The notes beneath the pieces are model-generated. The model saw only the letters and a program-made list of their open reading frames with translations. It was not told where the DNA came from and made no database searches. The position numbers and the translations under genes are program-made. A stretch of DNA of 64,000 bases from VXLM01 sp965242665 (GTDB lineage Bacteria > Chloroflexota > Dehalococcoidia > Lucifugimonadales > VXLM01). The stretch is taken from NCBI GenBank assembly GCA_965242665.1, contig OZ251484.1:2294001-2358000 (forward strand), written 5' to 3'. Below are positions 62,496-64,000 of this stretch, piece by piece. How positions within the stretch are numbered: the stretch's first letter is position 1; each line of letters begins with the position of its first letter.

Positions 62496-63329
62496 TCAAT
62501 CCCCGAACACCTCCCCAATCACCCCCCGCAGATGCCTCACCGCCAACGCCACCCCCTCCTCGGGCGTGCACGTGTTCCGTCCCTCCGCCCCCTCGTACAC
62601 AATCGAAACGTTCCCGTTGTACCCGACATCCTTCAGGATCCCAAAGATGCGCGGATAGTCCAAGTACGTCTCCACTCCCGTGTCGATCTGATAGATCTTC
62701 GCACGCACCGACGCCGCATACGGCGCCGTCGGCTTCAAATAGTCCTCGTACAAATCCACGTTCGCATCGAACTCCCCGCGCGGATGCGACCCAATCGACC
62801 CGAGCCACTGCCCGGTATCCCACAAGAACGTGAAGTTCTCCTTGTCCACTTCCCCCAAGATTCGCAGCGCCTGCTCCGCCGTCATGCAGAAACTCCCGTT
62901 GTCATGATTCTGCAGGCCAAGCACAACCCCCCGCTCCGCCGCGTAATCCGACAACTCCCGAAAATCCTCCACCATCGGGCCCCAGTAGTACTCCTGCTCC
63001 TCCCGCGTATCCGGCCACTTGTGCCGCGCGAACACCCGCAGCATCTGCCCTCCCATCGCCGCCGTCATATCCACATCCGACCGCGCCTGCTCCATCCGCG
63101 CTTCCCGATGCTCCAGCGGCCCCACCAAACTCCCGCCACCAAGATACCCAACCGGCAGTCCAGCGCGCACGCACATCATCTTGATCCGCATCACGAACCC
63201 AATATCCCGAGGCATCCCCCCCAAGTGGAAGTCGATCACGTCCAAACCCAACTCCCGCGCATACCGCACATGCCCCTCGAACACCTCCGCATCCGTCGCC
63301 CTCGCCATCCATCCAAGCTTTATCATCAC
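62496..63329 (-). CDS. Sugar phosphate isomerase/epimerase family protein (xylose isomerase-like TIM barrel)
   Basis: 277 residues. KLGWMARATDAEVFEGHVRY, LGLDVIDFHLGGMPRDIGFV, GVVLGLQNHDNGSF, FLWDTGQWLGSIGSH and GYNGNVSIVYEG follow the AP-endonuclease-2/xylose isomerase-like fold, with the metal-ligand strands expected for Glu/Asp/His (LQNHD; WDTGQ; VYEGAEG). Substrate unknown; relatives act on sugars or inositol. ATG at 63329 or the next Met. Confidence 0.75.
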   Translation of the reverse strand: MMIKLGWMARATDAEVFEGHVRYARELGLDVIDFHLGGMPRDIGFVMRIKMMCVRAGLPVGYLGGGSLVGPLEHREARMEQARSDVDMTAAMGGQMLRVFARHKWPDTREEQEYYWGPMVEDFRELSDYAAERGVVLGLQNHDNGSFCMTAEQALRILGEVDKENFTFLWDTGQWLGSIGSHPRGEFDANVDLYEDYLKPTAPYAASVRAKIYQIDTGVETYLDYPRIFGILKDVGYNGNVSIVYEGAEGRNTCTPEEGVALAVRHLRGVIGEVFGD

Positions 63330-63523
63330 TCACCCTCCTCGATGAATATCCGCGCCCCAGCCAAGGACGATTCTACACACTTATCGCCGGCGTGCAAGTG
63401 CCGCGACACCGCTCCCCGGAAGCGCCCGCGCCGCGCCGCCTGACCCCCAGACGGATTACGAGCCAAGTATAGCCTCCCTCTCAACGAAGGTTGTCACGCG
63501 AAGACCCTGTCCCTAGAGGCCTC
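63330..63523. other. Intergenic region
   Basis: About 190 bp with no feature I can support. Confidence 0.35.
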
Positions 63524-63673
63524 TCACTTGGGTTTGTTGTCGCTTGCAGGCCTTGGATCGGTGCGCCGATCCTCCGTTGACGGCGGGCGGATTACCGGCG
63601 GGACTATCGCTTTCGGGTTAAGACCCTGCTCTTGGGTCACCGGCCTTCTGGGAGTGTCCTTATCCTTTGTCAT
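63524..63673 (-). CDS. Small Pro/Arg/Lys-rich hypothetical protein
   Basis: A 49-residue basic, disordered-looking protein (MTKDKDTPRRPVTQEQGLNP ... ASDNKPK). ATG at 63673 with GGAGAAGG upstream and a 14-bp overlap with the preceding gene suggest it is real and coupled. Function unknown. Confidence 0.45.
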   Translation of the reverse strand: MTKDKDTPRRPVTQEQGLNPKAIVPPVIRPPSTEDRRTDPRPASDNKPK

Positions 63674-64000
63674 CTTGCCTTCTCCTTTCGCCGGCATGAA
63701 ATTCAAACACATCTGTCCGTCCCCATTCAAGATCCGGGTCTTTGGTATGGGGGATAGCAGTTTTGATCTTCAACACATTATATGAATCAGGCATTTGTAT
63801 AGGAAAGGGCACCGGGACGGTCGCGCCAGGTTCCAATACAAGATCCGTGTTTTCCTGATTCAACAGATGCCGTATACCCGTACCAGGAATTTTCTTTGGT
63901 GAATTCGCTTGTTGTATGTCCCATATCGTAATGTAGTACTCTTTTGGAATCACTCGAACCTTTGACGGATTGTTGACTACCATATTTACCATCAGAGTAT
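63660..64000 (-). CDS. Hypothetical protein, 5' end beyond the window
   Basis: The frame is open to the window edge (first Met seen at 63992). It contains VRVIPKEYYITIWDIQQANS, GTGIRHLLNQENTDLVLEPG and VPFPIQMPDSYNVLKIKTAI. AT-richer than most neighbours, which may mean recent transfer. No family recognised. Confidence 0.5.
   Translation of the reverse strand, partial: TLMVNMVVNNPSKVRVIPKEYYITIWDIQQANSPKKIPGTGIRHLLNQENTDLVLEPGATVPVPFPIQMPDSYNVLKIKTAIPHTKDPDLEWGRTDVFEFHAGERRRQDDKG

Overview
The window reads as chromosome from a GC-rich bacterium, most likely a Chloroflexota lineage (Dehalococcoidia/SAR202-like). This is inferred from gene content only: a decaprenyl-phosphate phosphoribosyltransferase homologue, split B12-dependent methylmalonyl-CoA mutase with epimerase, lipoproteins with long Thr/Pro/Ala linkers, and a nuo operon carrying extra genes. 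No rRNA or marker allows a firm assignment.

Layout. 1-7.0 kb: a cut-off flippase-like membrane protein, TatD, a UbiA prenyltransferase, a membrane-anchored Fe-S (heterodisulfide reductase-like) oxidoreductase and RecQ. 7.0-11.9 kb: accessory stretch with two small membrane proteins, a secreted coiled-coil protein, a NucS-like nuclease and an amidohydrolase; a 43-bp direct repeat bounds part of it. 11.9-15.8 kb: a DNA methyltransferase with a C-terminal nuclease-like domain, two paralogous P-loop proteins and GalU. 16.2-17.5 kb: IS5-type insertion sequence, copy 1. 17.7-25.9 kb: lysine pathway (asd-dapA), cmk-plsC-glmS, a surface protein, repeats and a PAC2 protein. 25.9-27.4 kb: a 1450-bp element with 23-bp terminal inverted repeats and an 8-bp target duplication whose only gene is a methyltransferase-HNH fusion. 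27.4-34.5 kb: ftsZ with a small KOW-like gene, a cobalamin riboswitch and BtuFCD importer, a thioredoxin-like lipoprotein, then the B12-binding subunit of methylmalonyl-CoA mutase and its epimerase. 34.5-36.4 kb: an AAA ATPase / TOPRIM-like pair resembling phage defence. 36.6-43 kb: clpC, a zinc alcohol dehydrogenase and a glycosyltransferase-like membrane protein split by a 16-base homopolymer. 43.3-50.4 kb: nuoJ-K-L-M-N with a thioredoxin lipoprotein and a VOC protein inserted. 50.9-59.7 kb: a second methyltransferase-HNH fusion, a DUF502 membrane protein, tRNA-Glu and tRNA-Gln, rpsP-khpA-rimM, yebC-ruvC-ruvA, a SAM methyltransferase and an HtrA protease. 60-62.3 kb: IS5 copy 2, an orphan type I-E-like CRISPR array, and a 300-bp relative of the 25.9-kb element. 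62.5-64 kb: a sugar-isomerase-like protein and small hypotheticals.

Themes. B12 uptake sits beside a B12-dependent enzyme, under an apparent B12 riboswitch. The accessory genome is rich in methyltransferase-nuclease fusions. The CRISPR array has no cas genes here and is cut at both ends by mobile elements: the IS occupies the first repeat and a 300-bp inverted-repeat element truncates the last. A REP-like palindrome recurs at least eleven times between genes, has seeded minisatellites, and appears to be the kind of hairpin the IS inserts into.
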